NCBI GenBank assembly: GCA_040182905.1
Contig: JARQWU010000039.1
Span: 1 to 54,213, forward strand
Reading direction: 5' to 3'
Origin: Barthelona sp. PAP020
Taxonomy: Eukaryota > Metamonada: BaSk clade
DNA length: 54,213 nt
Shown: piece by piece, positions 20,177 to 28,752 of the stretch
Position numbering within the stretch: the first letter of the stretch is position 1
Layout of the letters: every line of letters begins with the position of its first letter
The notes under the pieces: model-generated
Told to the model about the DNA's origin: nothing
Databases searched by the model: none
Seen by the model: only the letters and a program-made list of their open reading frames with translations
Made by a program: the position numbers and the translations under genes

Positions 20177-21262
20177 CTAATTTTGAGTTGATCCATGAAA
20201 TTGTTTTGGGTCAAGATCGGTCGGTAAAGTTAATGATTCCTTCTTATTTTTTGAAACAAAACTTTGTAAAGACTTGTTTCTTAATTGCTTGAGAGAACTT
20301 TTCATTAAAACTGGCATCTCCAAATTTGGTGCAACAACTTTGAATCTATTTGTTCCTACACTGCTCATTGAACTGATTCTTATAAATTCATTCTTAACCG
20401 ATGAGGTTTGCATGAAATATGGATGTTGTAAAGCTTGAGCTGCTGTAATTCGGTTATCTGGATCGGTATCCAAAAGACGGACTAATAAGGAAAATGCTAT
20501 TGGATTCATTCTAGATCGCAAACCATATGGAAAGCCTTCATGTTTAATGATAAAGTTAGCAAATATTGGATTTTTCTTCAGCAGATCAATATGTTCAGGA
20601 ATCAATGATCCAGCAATACTACAAACTTGAGATAACATGTCTAATTCTGAATCTCCTGGAAATAACGGCTCTCCAGTAACCATCTCCGCAAAAACACACC
20701 CAACTGCCCAAATATCAACAGCATTTGTATATTTGGCCCCAATTAATAATTCGGGGCTTCTGTACCATCGAGTCGCAACATATTCAGTAAGGTTCACACA
20801 AGTTTTATTTTGAGCTCTAGCAAACCCAAAATCACACAGTTTAACAACATTGTTATGTATTAGAATATTTTCAGGTTTAATATCCCGATGCGTAATATTG
20901 TTCTCGTGTAAATATTTTAATGCTTGCAAAAGTTCCCATAATATGCTTTGAATTTTTGAAAAATCTAACCCATGAGGAGAATAATCTAAGAGGTCCAATA
21001 AATTATTCTCACAATAATCCATAACCAAATATAATTTGTTTTTGTGTTTAAACGCTTCCTGTAAATTTACAATATATTCATGTTTAAAATGTTTCAGTAT
21101 TCTAATTTCACGATAAATGGTTTTTTTGTAATAATCATCTTCATCACTATCTTTTAATCTTTTAATGGCTACAATTTCATTCGTTTCTATTTTTCTAGCC
21201 TTTAAAACAGTACCGTAAGCTCCTTCACCAATAATACCAAGAATTTCATAACGTGAATTCAT
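20177..21262 (-). CDS. CDKL-type protein kinase with TEY activation loop
   Basis: This 361-aa Ser/Thr kinase has all catalytic landmarks: Gly-rich loop GEGAYG (12-17), Lys34 in VAIKR, Glu52 in YREIRIL, HRD (125-127) and DFG (144-146). The activation loop carries TEY at 159-161, followed by VATRWYRSPELLIG. This combination of a CDK-like fold, no PSTAIRE and a MAPK-style T-x-Y is typical of the CDKL family (CDKL1-5), whose members act at cilia and on microtubule-linked substrates. Residues from about 290 form a short basic tail. The gene is convergent with the TBCE-like gene, about 280 bases apart. A role in controlling flagellar length or tubulin would suit both family and context, but that is inference. 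MAPK-related RCK/MAK kinases are the alternative. Confidence 0.93.
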   Translation of the reverse strand: MNSRYEILGIIGEGAYGTVLKARKIETNEIVAIKRLKDSDEDDYYKKTIYREIRILKHFKHEYIVNLQEAFKHKNKLYLVMDYCENNLLDLLDYSPHGLDFSKIQSILWELLQALKYLHENNITHRDIKPENILIHNNVVKLCDFGFARAQNKTCVNLTEYVATRWYRSPELLIGAKYTNAVDIWAVGCVFAEMVTGEPLFPGDSELDMLSQVCSIAGSLIPEHIDLLKKNPIFANFIIKHEGFPYGLRSRMNPIAFSLLVRLLDTDPDNRITAAQALQHPYFMQTSSVKNEFIRISSMSSVGTNRFKVVAPNLEMPVLMKSSLKQLRNKSLQSFVSKNKKESLTLPTDLDPKQFHGSTQN

Positions 21263-21506
21263 TTTTTTTTCGTTTTTAATTGTTTGATAAAATTATGCAG
21301 GTAATTGTTTCTAATTGTTATGATACAAGTGTGTTTTAAAAATTATGAGTGTTTCATCCACCAAAAAAAAAAAAAATCTAAATTGGTTCAATTCTCGAAT
21401 TTTCATTTATTTTTGACACTATCAAGAACCAAACTGATAAATTATCAAAACAATTAACTACATACATATTTATCACTATTTTCAACAATTTTTTATTGAA
21501 AAAATA

Positions 21507-22217
21507 TTAAAGAATAACCAAAACACAAGCTGTCACATAAAGAAGTGTAACCGGAAATCCCACAACTATTTTATGGTTGTGTAATTTCCCTAGATGACAA
21601 AAAGAACGAGTAACTGAAACAATAGAAATAAACAATGCTGAAATTGCCAATATTCTTATTAACACAATCTGTTTACCTAGTATTAATGTTATTAGAGACA
21701 TTAATAATAATGGACTATTTCCATATCCTAAAATACTAATTATTTGATAAGATTTGATAGAATCTGGTTTGTGACACAACAATTTTAAAAATAAAAAAAA
21801 GAAAATAGATGAAAATATGGAAATACCATACAAAATACCAAAATGAACTTTTCCACGAGGTAATAATGAAAATGACAAAAATAACAAAACTAAAAGGGGA
21901 CCTAGCAAATCACTTTGATTGGAAGCGTGCGATAAACTTTTTTTAATGGTAAAAGGATTCAAATATCGGACAAAAGTAGAAAAAATACCTTTAAAATTAA
22001 TGTCAATCTCTTGAATTAAAGGTACAGGATCAATTACTGGCTCAAATAAATTTTTATCTTCACTAAAATTTGATGGTTGTGAAGGTAAATTATGCTGTTC
22101 AAAAGAAAAACTTCGATTTCTTGTTGTGGGATTTTGAACAGGTCTCACAGGTCGAGTGTGTGATGTTGTATTCGGATTTTCCCAAAGAGAAGAAAAAGTT
22201 TGAAAATTCTTGGGCAT
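21507..22217 (-). CDS. Yip1-family Golgi/ER membrane protein
   Basis: The 236-aa protein has a hydrophilic, Pro/Asn-rich N-terminus of about 95 residues and then about five membrane segments. The signature of the Yip1/YIPF family is present: DLLGPLLVLLFLSFSLLPRG, then GKVHFGILYGIS and later ISILGYGNSPLLLMS. In relatives such as YIPF5 the matching stretch is D-L-A-G-P-L followed by GKVHFGYIYG, so the YIPF5/Yip1 branch is most likely. These proteins sit in early Golgi and ER-exit membranes, bind Rab GTPases and support vesicle formation. The gene is head-to-head with a SNARE gene, only 69 bases between start codons, so two membrane-traffic genes share one promoter region. Confidence 0.85.
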   Translation of the reverse strand: MPKNFQTFSSLWENPNTTSHTRPVRPVQNPTTRNRSFSFEQHNLPSQPSNFSEDKNLFEPVIDPVPLIQEIDINFKGIFSTFVRYLNPFTIKKSLSHASNQSDLLGPLLVLLFLSFSLLPRGKVHFGILYGISIFSSIFFFLFLKLLCHKPDSIKSYQIISILGYGNSPLLLMSLITLILGKQIVLIRILAISALFISIVSVTRSFCHLGKLHNHKIVVGFPVTLLYVTACVLVIL

Positions 22218-22286
22218 TTTTGGAAGAAGTGGTAATGAATTGTTGTTTTCACATTGTTTTTTTTTTTTTCATTTTCTATTTTTAAG
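22218..22286. promoter_or_regulatory. Very short shared promoter, Yip1-family / SNARE
   Basis: Only 69 bases separate the two divergent start codons. They contain a run of about 14 T on the plus strand (22256-22269) and, next to the SNARE start, TTCTATTTTTAAG, which looks somewhat like the branch-point/3' splice signals seen elsewhere in the window. A spliced leader exon upstream is possible but not shown. Confidence 0.45.
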
Positions 22287-22691
22287 ATGGATCCAGGAAA
22301 AGGTTACAGGCAAACTAAAAGAACTGATGATTCAAATCGTCAACAATTATTTGGAGATTCAAAATCAATGAATGCAAACAAAGCCAAAGTTGAACAAATG
22401 TATGCAGACGCCAGGGCAGGGACAAAATCAATAGAAAATTCAATTTTGACAACAAATGACACAATCCTTGTTGCCAATGATACCAGAAATAGAATTAGAG
22501 GCAATCGTGAAAGATTACAACAAGTTGATGGTAAGTTAGATGCTGTGCACGATGAAGCAGCTAGAGGAGAAAGATCAATGCGAATGATATGGAGACGTGC
22601 AATTACCAACAAAATTGTGTATTGGTTAATTGTAATTATTCTTGTTGCTACCATTATTTTCACTGTTTATTGGAAATTAGCTCGTAAGTGA
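22287..22691 (+). CDS. Short Qb-type (Vti1-like) SNARE
   Basis: The 134-aa protein ends in a single membrane anchor (about residues 110-130, IVYWLIVIILVATIIFTVYW) preceded by MIWRRAITNKI, the conserved juxtamembrane R-R-x-x-T-N-K of Vti1-class SNAREs. About 60 residues before it form a heptad-patterned SNARE helix (TRNRIRGNRERLQQVDGKL). SNAREs zip together to fuse transport vesicles. Two oddities: the usual N-terminal Habc bundle is missing, and the position where Q is expected in the central layer (EQREQL-type segment) reads GNRERL, so Asn or Arg replaces it. I start at ATG 22287, right after a T-rich tract. A missing upstream exon is possible. A Bet1-like Qc SNARE, naturally short, is the alternative. 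Confidence 0.75.
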   Translation: MDPGKGYRQTKRTDDSNRQQLFGDSKSMNANKAKVEQMYADARAGTKSIENSILTTNDTILVANDTRNRIRGNRERLQQVDGKLDAVHDEAARGERSMRMIWRRAITNKIVYWLIVIILVATIIFTVYWKLARK

Positions 22692-22890
22692 TGATTTTTG
22701 TCTTTGATGTTTTTGTTAAGTAGATTCGATTTTTTGTAAAAAGTTATTGTTTTATTTATTTTAAAAATGTTACAAATTAAATGTACCTTCAAAGATAAAA
22801 CCTTTTTAACAACAAAAAAAAATGGACCAAATAGACAAAAAAAAGTCAATCAAAATTATTTAACAAAAATTTACAAGGAAAAAACTTGTT

Positions 22891-24753
22891 TTAGATGGTA
22901 AAAACCTCAAGGATTTTTTCTATCAATTCAGCTTTTTTCATTTTACCTAATTTTACACCTTTATTTTTGAGAATGGCCTTCAACTGAGGAACTTTAAGAG
23001 TGTTCAATTTGTTTGAATTAATCATTTCTTTCACTTGATCGTCATCAATATCTTCCAAGTCTGTTGTTTGAGCTCGAATTTGACGAGATGTTCCTGAACT
23101 TGAACCCATCAAATCAATATCGTCAAAATCAAAGTTGACATCTTTTCTTGTTCGCTTTGCTTTTGAGATATCAGCATCTATAACTCCATTCATGGGATGC
23201 TCATCAGCATTAATGAAAAAACTACCAATAGTATTCTCTGCTGGTTTTAGCATTTCGTCAGTAATTAATGTTGAATCTTCAACAGGAAGACCGCTATCTT
23301 CAGTACTATCTTCATTCACCTCAAAGTCCTCATCTAAGGCTATTGAATGTAAAGTTTTGTAAAAATGTTGAATTTTTGGATTTTTGAAATCAAAAGGGTG
23401 AAAACTTTCTCCGATTGTGAGGCGATGCACCATATCCTTCCCTAATTTCAAGACTTCTTCGTCAGGAGAACAACCATAGGTTGACAATTTCCAATGATCT
23501 AACTTCTTTCTTAATTCAATGGTAGGCAGTTCATACAACCAAAATCCATGACTTAAGGCCAATAAATTATTCTCAGGTTGAATTAACAAACAATAATACT
23601 TTGGAGAAATACTCTTTCTCAATGAACCTCTGACAATCATGAATACATTCTTCTTACGCATGGCCTCAAAGAGACAACAACTATTATTTGTAGAATTTGA
23701 GATTCTAAAGTCATCAGGCCTTAAGAATAATCCTGGTTTAAAGTGAATTTCATGAGGCAATTTGGCAAGAGACTCAAAACCAATGAATTGAAATCCAGAT
23801 TTTTGAACGGCATTAAATTTCGCCAGTTCTTCCCATTTAAATACTGCTTTTTTATCTGCCACTTCAACGCAACGTCCTAATTCATTTTTATCAAGTACTT
23901 CTCCTGTTTCTTCATTTACATAAACATGTTTTACTTCATATTGTTGATTATTGATAGTAGTCACTCGTTTTTCACGATAAGGCACTTTTGCAGGTGTATT
24001 CAACATATAAACATTAAATCCAATCATTGTCTTTGACGGCAAAATTAAATTTGCATGAGACAGCGGACGTTGACGATACTTTTTGGTAAAGAAATCTGTT
24101 TTACCAATTTCTGGATTTCTGAAAATAGAATCCTCTGAAATATAGTTTTCATATTTTGAAAAATCACCATTGTCATTTGTGAACACATTAAACTCAACAT
24201 TAACACATTTTAAAAGATCTAATTCGTTTTTTATTGACACATGATTCTTATCTTCAAAATCTTCTGAGAAAATCCACACACTTTTGTTATATTGGGTTGA
24301 TTGAGAACTGAACATCAATAAACATTTGTGTAATATCTGTTTTACGGTAACGTTATTCTCAGTAATTCCAAATTCTGATACTTTTTGTTTCATTTCTTTG
24401 ACAGTATTAATTGAATCTGAATTAACATGAGCCAAGTCTAAAATTACAACGGAACTGTCATTTATTTTCCCAATATTCGTATCAGAAATGGTAGTACTGT
24501 CAACGTTATACAAAATGATACTGATCAAATCCTCAGGAACATCAAAAGCTTTTTCTTTCATTGTTTGCACCATTATATCCATTGACAAATCAAATAAATC
24601 TTTGTTACATTGACAATTAATCAAAGATATGATTGAATTTTTGGTTGGAATAACAATTTCTTCAACATTTTCCTCATGATTTTCACTGGCAATTATCGTA
24701 TCAACCAATTCATCCAGATTAAAGTCTTCCTCATCAATTAATAGATCATCCAT
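22891..24753 (-). CDS. XRCC6: Ku70, DNA double-strand-break repair subunit
   Basis: The 620-aa protein has the Ku70 layout: an acidic N-terminus, a divergent von Willebrand A-like domain (about 45-220, SSVVILDLAHVN), and the Ku core with ILPSKTMIGFNVYMLN, a beta-barrel region and LFLRPDDFRI. A helical C-terminal arm and a linker follow. A SAP DNA-binding domain closes the protein (about 580-618, LNTLKVPQLKAILKNKGVKL). Ku70 pairs with Ku80 to form a ring on broken DNA ends, recruits the non-homologous end-joining machinery, and also acts at telomeres. The SAP domain distinguishes it from Ku80. Its presence implies that end joining is retained. I start at ATG 24753 (MDDLLIDEED); the frame extends upstream only through a Phe-rich, poly-T stretch. 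Confidence 0.93.
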   Translation of the reverse strand: MDDLLIDEEDFNLDELVDTIIASENHEENVEEIVIPTKNSIISLINCQCNKDLFDLSMDIMVQTMKEKAFDVPEDLISIILYNVDSTTISDTNIGKINDSSVVILDLAHVNSDSINTVKEMKQKVSEFGITENNVTVKQILHKCLLMFSSQSTQYNKSVWIFSEDFEDKNHVSIKNELDLLKCVNVEFNVFTNDNGDFSKYENYISEDSIFRNPEIGKTDFFTKKYRQRPLSHANLILPSKTMIGFNVYMLNTPAKVPYREKRVTTINNQQYEVKHVYVNEETGEVLDKNELGRCVEVADKKAVFKWEELAKFNAVQKSGFQFIGFESLAKLPHEIHFKPGLFLRPDDFRISNSTNNSCCLFEAMRKKNVFMIVRGSLRKSISPKYYCLLIQPENNLLALSHGFWLYELPTIELRKKLDHWKLSTYGCSPDEEVLKLGKDMVHRLTIGESFHPFDFKNPKIQHFYKTLHSIALDEDFEVNEDSTEDSGLPVEDSTLITDEMLKPAENTIGSFFINADEHPMNGVIDADISKAKRTRKDVNFDFDDIDLMGSSSGTSRQIRAQTTDLEDIDDDQVKEMINSNKLNTLKVPQLKAILKNKGVKLGKMKKAELIEKILEVFTI

Positions 24754-24810
24754 CAGAAAAAAAAGACAATGATGCAAGAAAAATAAAAAGAAATTCAACT
24801 CATAACTAAT

Positions 24811-25902
24811 TTATAAATCAGCATAAAATCCTCCTTTAGAAACATTTCCACTATTTTTCTTGCTCCCTTTTTTTCTTTTTGACTTTTTCTTTTCAATTTT
24901 AACTGAATCACCAAGTTCTTGTGGCTTAATAGCATCTTCTTCTTCTTGAAAGAAACTGATATCCCATAATTTTACAATTCCATCATCACTTGAAGATGCT
25001 AATATGCTCCTGTCTTGAGAAATAACCATACGTTCAATACCACCATCATCACCATGTTCTCCCAAGGCAGCAGGTTCAATTTGATTGGTAACTGAAACAA
25101 CTCTCAATATACCATCAGAAGAACCGGTAATAATTAAGTCTTCAGTGACAGGTTGGATGCAATCCACAGTGTTTGGATGCCCAGTAATATTTTCTTTGGG
25201 TTCATCAAAAGCATTCCATTTCCACACATTTATGACAAAATCAGAAGTACCAGTAACTAATATGGGATAAGATGTTGCTTTATTGATTAAACAAATGCTT
25301 AATAAATCATTGTCAAATTTTTCTGAAACTGACTCCAATTTGAACTCTGTAACATTGTAAACATATAAAGCTCCATGTCCACCGGCAACAAACAATCTCT
25401 TTGAATTTTCATGGTATTCAAATCCCGCAACAAAACCATCAAAATCATCAAACTGTGCCAAACATTGCTGGTTTGATAAATTCCAAATCTTAATAATTCC
25501 ATCATCATCCCCAGTAGCTAAATATTGAGATTCATATAGATACATAGTATTGATAGAATTTTTGTGCGCATCAAGTTTCTTCCAAATTAATTCTGGTTCA
25601 AAATTGTTTTCTCTATCAAACGAATGTATTTTAATACTGCTACCACGGACACCTCTTTCTTTCGAAGAGCAAGATATCAAATATTCACCATCTTCCGAAA
25701 ATAATAAATGTCTTACTGTTGTATTATACGGCTGAAATTCAACCAATAATTCATGTAAATCGGGTAAAGGTTTGTATTTGTATAATCTTATTACACCTTG
25801 TATCGTACCTATTGCCAATATTTGGGATACCGGACAAAAGGCCAATGACATTATTTCATCATTTTCTATTTGTATATCTGTGTAGACTATTGAACTGTCC
25901 AT
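24811..25902 (-). CDS. WDR55: WDR55/Jip5-like WD40 protein (ribosome biogenesis)
   Basis: The 363-aa protein is a seven-bladed WD40 propeller with blades such as HKNSINTMYLYESQYLATGD and DDGIIKIWNLS. It shares the diagnostic WDR55 segment NTVDCIQPVTEDLIITGSSD and a final blade LASSSDDGIVKLWDI. The tail is Lys-rich (KKKSKRKKGSKK), as expected for a nucleolar protein. WDR55 and its yeast relative Jip5 are needed for rRNA processing and large-subunit assembly. I start at ATG 25902 (MDSSIVYTD); the open frame continues upstream through a poly-A/T stretch that is unlikely to be coding. Its start lies 52 bases from the stop of the OST48 gene and its stop 57 bases from the Ku70 start, so three genes stand in close tandem. 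Confidence 0.9.
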   Translation of the reverse strand: MDSSIVYTDIQIENDEIMSLAFCPVSQILAIGTIQGVIRLYKYKPLPDLHELLVEFQPYNTTVRHLLFSEDGEYLISCSSKERGVRGSSIKIHSFDRENNFEPELIWKKLDAHKNSINTMYLYESQYLATGDDDGIIKIWNLSNQQCLAQFDDFDGFVAGFEYHENSKRLFVAGGHGALYVYNVTEFKLESVSEKFDNDLLSICLINKATSYPILVTGTSDFVINVWKWNAFDEPKENITGHPNTVDCIQPVTEDLIITGSSDGILRVVSVTNQIEPAALGEHGDDGGIERMVISQDRSILASSSDDGIVKLWDISFFQEEEDAIKPQELGDSVKIEKKKSKRKKGSKKNSGNVSKGGFYADL

Positions 25903-25954
25903 TTTTCTTTCGTCCTCGTTTAAAAATTGAAAAAAAAAAAAAGACAAGTGAAAT

Positions 25955-27178
25955 TTATTCTGATTTTTCTTTTGTTTCAACCTTTTTACTTTCTAAAGAT
26001 AATAAGAAGAGGAAAGAAAAGACAATAAATCCAACAACAGATACACCAATTGCCAAGTAATAAGGATAAGCTTGTTTCAAAAATCTGGGATAATCAGTAT
26101 GCAACAATGATCTAACAATAATTTTGTCATCAGCAAACAAATTAGAATAACCAGGGATTTTAGAATCAATCAAAAGAGTATAAATACCCCACTTTTCAGG
26201 TAATTTTACAGTTGTGGTATGAACACCCTTCTTGACCTCCAAAGTTTGACGAATAAAAGTGTTTAACATTTTGACATCTAATTGAACAGGTAATTGAGAT
26301 GGGACCCACTTCTTATCAACCAACTCCATAACTTGAATGGAATAATCCAATTCTTCTCCTACATACCAAACTTCAGGTGTTTCCCCAAAACGAGTATAAC
26401 TAATATCAACAACACGACGTACACCAGTCTCTTGATTTACCCAACGAATAATGGAGTTGACAAATTTAATTGTTTCAAGATTAACCAATTTTGAATTTAA
26501 ATAAGAGTCCAGGAGAATATCAGATGGTAAAGCTAATAATCTTGCATTATTACGACCTTGGAAAGCAACTAACAAAGAGGCAGGCAAATCTTCTTCTGCG
26601 TCATCAGAATCATCAGTTTTAATACCACAACCATTGGGAACTCTGGCGATATTATAACGGTTTGTGTCTACTTCAAAACCAACACCTTTTAAAACAACAG
26701 AATCTTTAATTTCACCAGTTATGACAGACAGGGGGATAATATCCTTCTTTGAAACGGTGATATATTCGTTTTTTTCTCCATCACTAATAGATGTATCAAA
26801 AAGATAAGATTCAGAAAACATAATCTTAAATTCAGTTGATAAGGCAGTAATCAAACTACCAGGTTCTTCACTGGCAGCAAAAACAATGTTACCTCCATTA
26901 TCAAAGAAATTGAAAAGATCAGAATCAGTTAAATCTCCAATAGCATCAATATCTGGTGATAAAATAATTAAAGTTTTGTATTCATTCAAATCTTTAATCT
27001 TTAAATCTGCTTCGCTGTGCTTCACATCAACAATAGAATTTGTTAATCCAGCTATCAACTGAGAATAAGATTTTTCACTTTCATCAGAAATAATCAATAC
27101 TTTAGAATATGTCTCTGCACACAAAGTTAATCCAAGAATACCAATGAAACACAACAAACAAATTGAGAAATTTTTCAT
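25955..27178 (-). CDS. DDOST: OST48/WBP1 subunit of oligosaccharyltransferase
   Basis: This 407-aa ER membrane protein starts with a signal peptide (MKNFSICLLCFIGILGLTLC). The luminal region shows family landmarks: YKTLIILSPDIDAIGD, FFDNGGNIVFAASEE (compare the F-I-D-x-G-G-x-V-L-x-A-A-S pattern of OST48), LLVAFQGRNNARLLALPSD, and a C-terminal transmembrane helix (about 373-395, YYLAIGVSVVGFIVFSFLFL) with a short KVETKEKSE tail. The complex transfers glycans to Asn in N-x-S/T sites of secreted proteins; OST48/Wbp1 is a structural subunit. That implies a multi-subunit oligosaccharyltransferase and N-glycosylation of the several surface proteins in this window. I start at ATG 27178 because it gives a standard signal peptide. 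Confidence 0.92.
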   Translation of the reverse strand: MKNFSICLLCFIGILGLTLCAETYSKVLIISDESEKSYSQLIAGLTNSIVDVKHSEADLKIKDLNEYKTLIILSPDIDAIGDLTDSDLFNFFDNGGNIVFAASEEPGSLITALSTEFKIMFSESYLFDTSISDGEKNEYITVSKKDIIPLSVITGEIKDSVVLKGVGFEVDTNRYNIARVPNGCGIKTDDSDDAEEDLPASLLVAFQGRNNARLLALPSDILLDSYLNSKLVNLETIKFVNSIIRWVNQETGVRRVVDISYTRFGETPEVWYVGEELDYSIQVMELVDKKWVPSQLPVQLDVKMLNTFIRQTLEVKKGVHTTTVKLPEKWGIYTLLIDSKIPGYSNLFADDKIIVRSLLHTDYPRFLKQAYPYYLAIGVSVVGFIVFSFLFLLSLESKKVETKEKSE

Positions 27179-27601
27179 CGAATATACAAGAAAACAAAAA
27201 AAAATAGTTCTTTTCAAACATCCTCTTTGTCAAAACACCTTTTAAAATTTATCATACACTTATCCAATTGTATGTGCCAGAGATAAAAATAATTCTGCTT
27301 CAAAAAAAGCCGAGCTTTTGAAAAAAGAACTTTACAATTGTTTGTTCAAAATCATTCCAAAGTTTACCTGCAAATATACCAATTTCCATTCCAAAAATAA
27401 TATTTTATCAAAATTGAATGGTAAACAAAAATCTTTTTTTTGAGTTTAAATAACCAATTTAAAAAATGTAATACTAAACTTTAAACAATTTATTTCTATT
27501 ATTGATTAAAATTATTGAGGTTTTAAAAAGTCAAATCAGTATAAATTAGGTAAAATACAGCTAAGAATATTGTATGATTTAATATGTGAAAACGACATCG
27601 T
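27179..27601. promoter_or_regulatory. Divergent intergenic region, OST48 / phosphoesterase
   Basis: This 423-base AT-rich interval lies between two outward-facing starts. It contains T-tracts near both genes. I see no tRNA, no repeat and no supported small gene; the promoters of both genes must lie here. Confidence 0.35.
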
Positions 27602-28444
27602 ATGGGTGGTTATTTTTCGACAAATAGAGATGAAAACCTTACTTTTCAATTAATTAGTGATTTACATCTTGAATTCTTTGATAATTTATCACAAGCTATT
27701 GAAATTTTGAATTTACAAATAGCTGACGAAAATTATTCCAAATTTTTGATTATTTGTGGAGATGTTTGTGCTTTAGATAATGTAAGTATCACACTTTTTG
27801 AAGATTTTTTTCAATATGTTTCTTTAAACTTCAAACAAATCATTTATATTGCAGGTAATCATGAATATTATGGGTTAAATTTTGCAGATACAATAATTGA
27901 AATAAAAAATAGGCTTGTAAATTTTCCTAATGTAATTTTTTTGGAAAAAGAGCATATAAAAATTGGTAAATTAACAATATTAGGAACCACATTATGGACT
28001 TCACCAAATAGAATGTATTCTAGAGTGTTTAACAACTTTTCCAACGATTTTAAATGTATTAAGAATAAAAGGAGGGGGAAAATTCTTCCCTCTGATTTTA
28101 CAATTGAACACAACAATGCTGTGGAATTTATTCAAAATTGTTTAAATAATCTGGGACCTGATGAAAAGGCTTTGATAATAACGCATCATGTTCCAGGATT
28201 TCCTGATGTTCTCAAACAGCATGTAAAAGCAGCGGAGTTACTTTCATTATATGGTTCTGACATGATTTCTTTGCTCAGAAATAACAGACAAAGAATTGTT
28301 CTATGGTGTTGTGGACATTGTCATCGACGTATTCGTCGTAAAATCGGTGGGGTTTCTATTGTTTCAAATCCTTTTGGTTATTATAATTTGGGTTCTGATA
28401 GATATAACAATGAATTTAATAGTCAACAAGTATTTTCAGTGTAG
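27602..28444 (+). CDS. Calcineurin-like metallophosphoesterase, possibly myristoylated
   Basis: The 280-aa protein has the full metal-binding signature of the PF00149 fold: S-D20-L-H22 (LISDLHLE), the IICGD motif near residue 53, GNHEYY near 85, THH near 198 and GHCH near 239. The segment LGTTLWTSP is typical of a small subgroup of single-domain enzymes. Such enzymes use two metal ions to hydrolyse phosphate esters; the substrate cannot be told from sequence. The N-terminus MGGYFS fits the N-myristoylation pattern (Gly2, Ser6), so it may be membrane-attached. That is inference. I see no other targeting signal. It stands alone between two AT-rich intergenic stretches. Confidence 0.9.
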   Translation: MGGYFSTNRDENLTFQLISDLHLEFFDNLSQAIEILNLQIADENYSKFLIICGDVCALDNVSITLFEDFFQYVSLNFKQIIYIAGNHEYYGLNFADTIIEIKNRLVNFPNVIFLEKEHIKIGKLTILGTTLWTSPNRMYSRVFNNFSNDFKCIKNKRRGKILPSDFTIEHNNAVEFIQNCLNNLGPDEKALIITHHVPGFPDVLKQHVKAAELLSLYGSDMISLLRNNRQRIVLWCCGHCHRRIRRKIGGVSIVSNPFGYYNLGSDRYNNEFNSQQVFSV

Positions 28445-28752
28445 ATAGTTTTATCAACAATTAGTTTTGTTTATTTTGAATATGTAGTATAAAAAATATC
28501 TTTACATTTTTTTTTTTTGTCTTCTTTTTTTTTTTTGTGTTTATCAACATTTCAAGAACCAAATCTAAATGTTAAAGATTCTTTTTCAAAATAATTCAAT
28601 TTTCCCCACAACAGTAAAAATTCAACCAAAACTTCAGACAATTCAAAGAACCAAGCAGGCAGTATGGATTAAGTGTGAAAGAAATAAACATCAATTTGTT
28701 TAGCACTGTCTGAAACCAATCGCAATTGTTTTCTTTTCTTAATTATTCTTTT
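28445..28752. other. Intergenic stretch, no gene seen
   Basis: These 308 bases contain strong T homopolymers (28509-28518 and 28526-28535) and otherwise unremarkable AT-rich sequence. They hold the 3' flank of the phosphoesterase gene and the promoter of the WD40 gene. I see no RNA gene or repeat. Confidence 0.4.
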
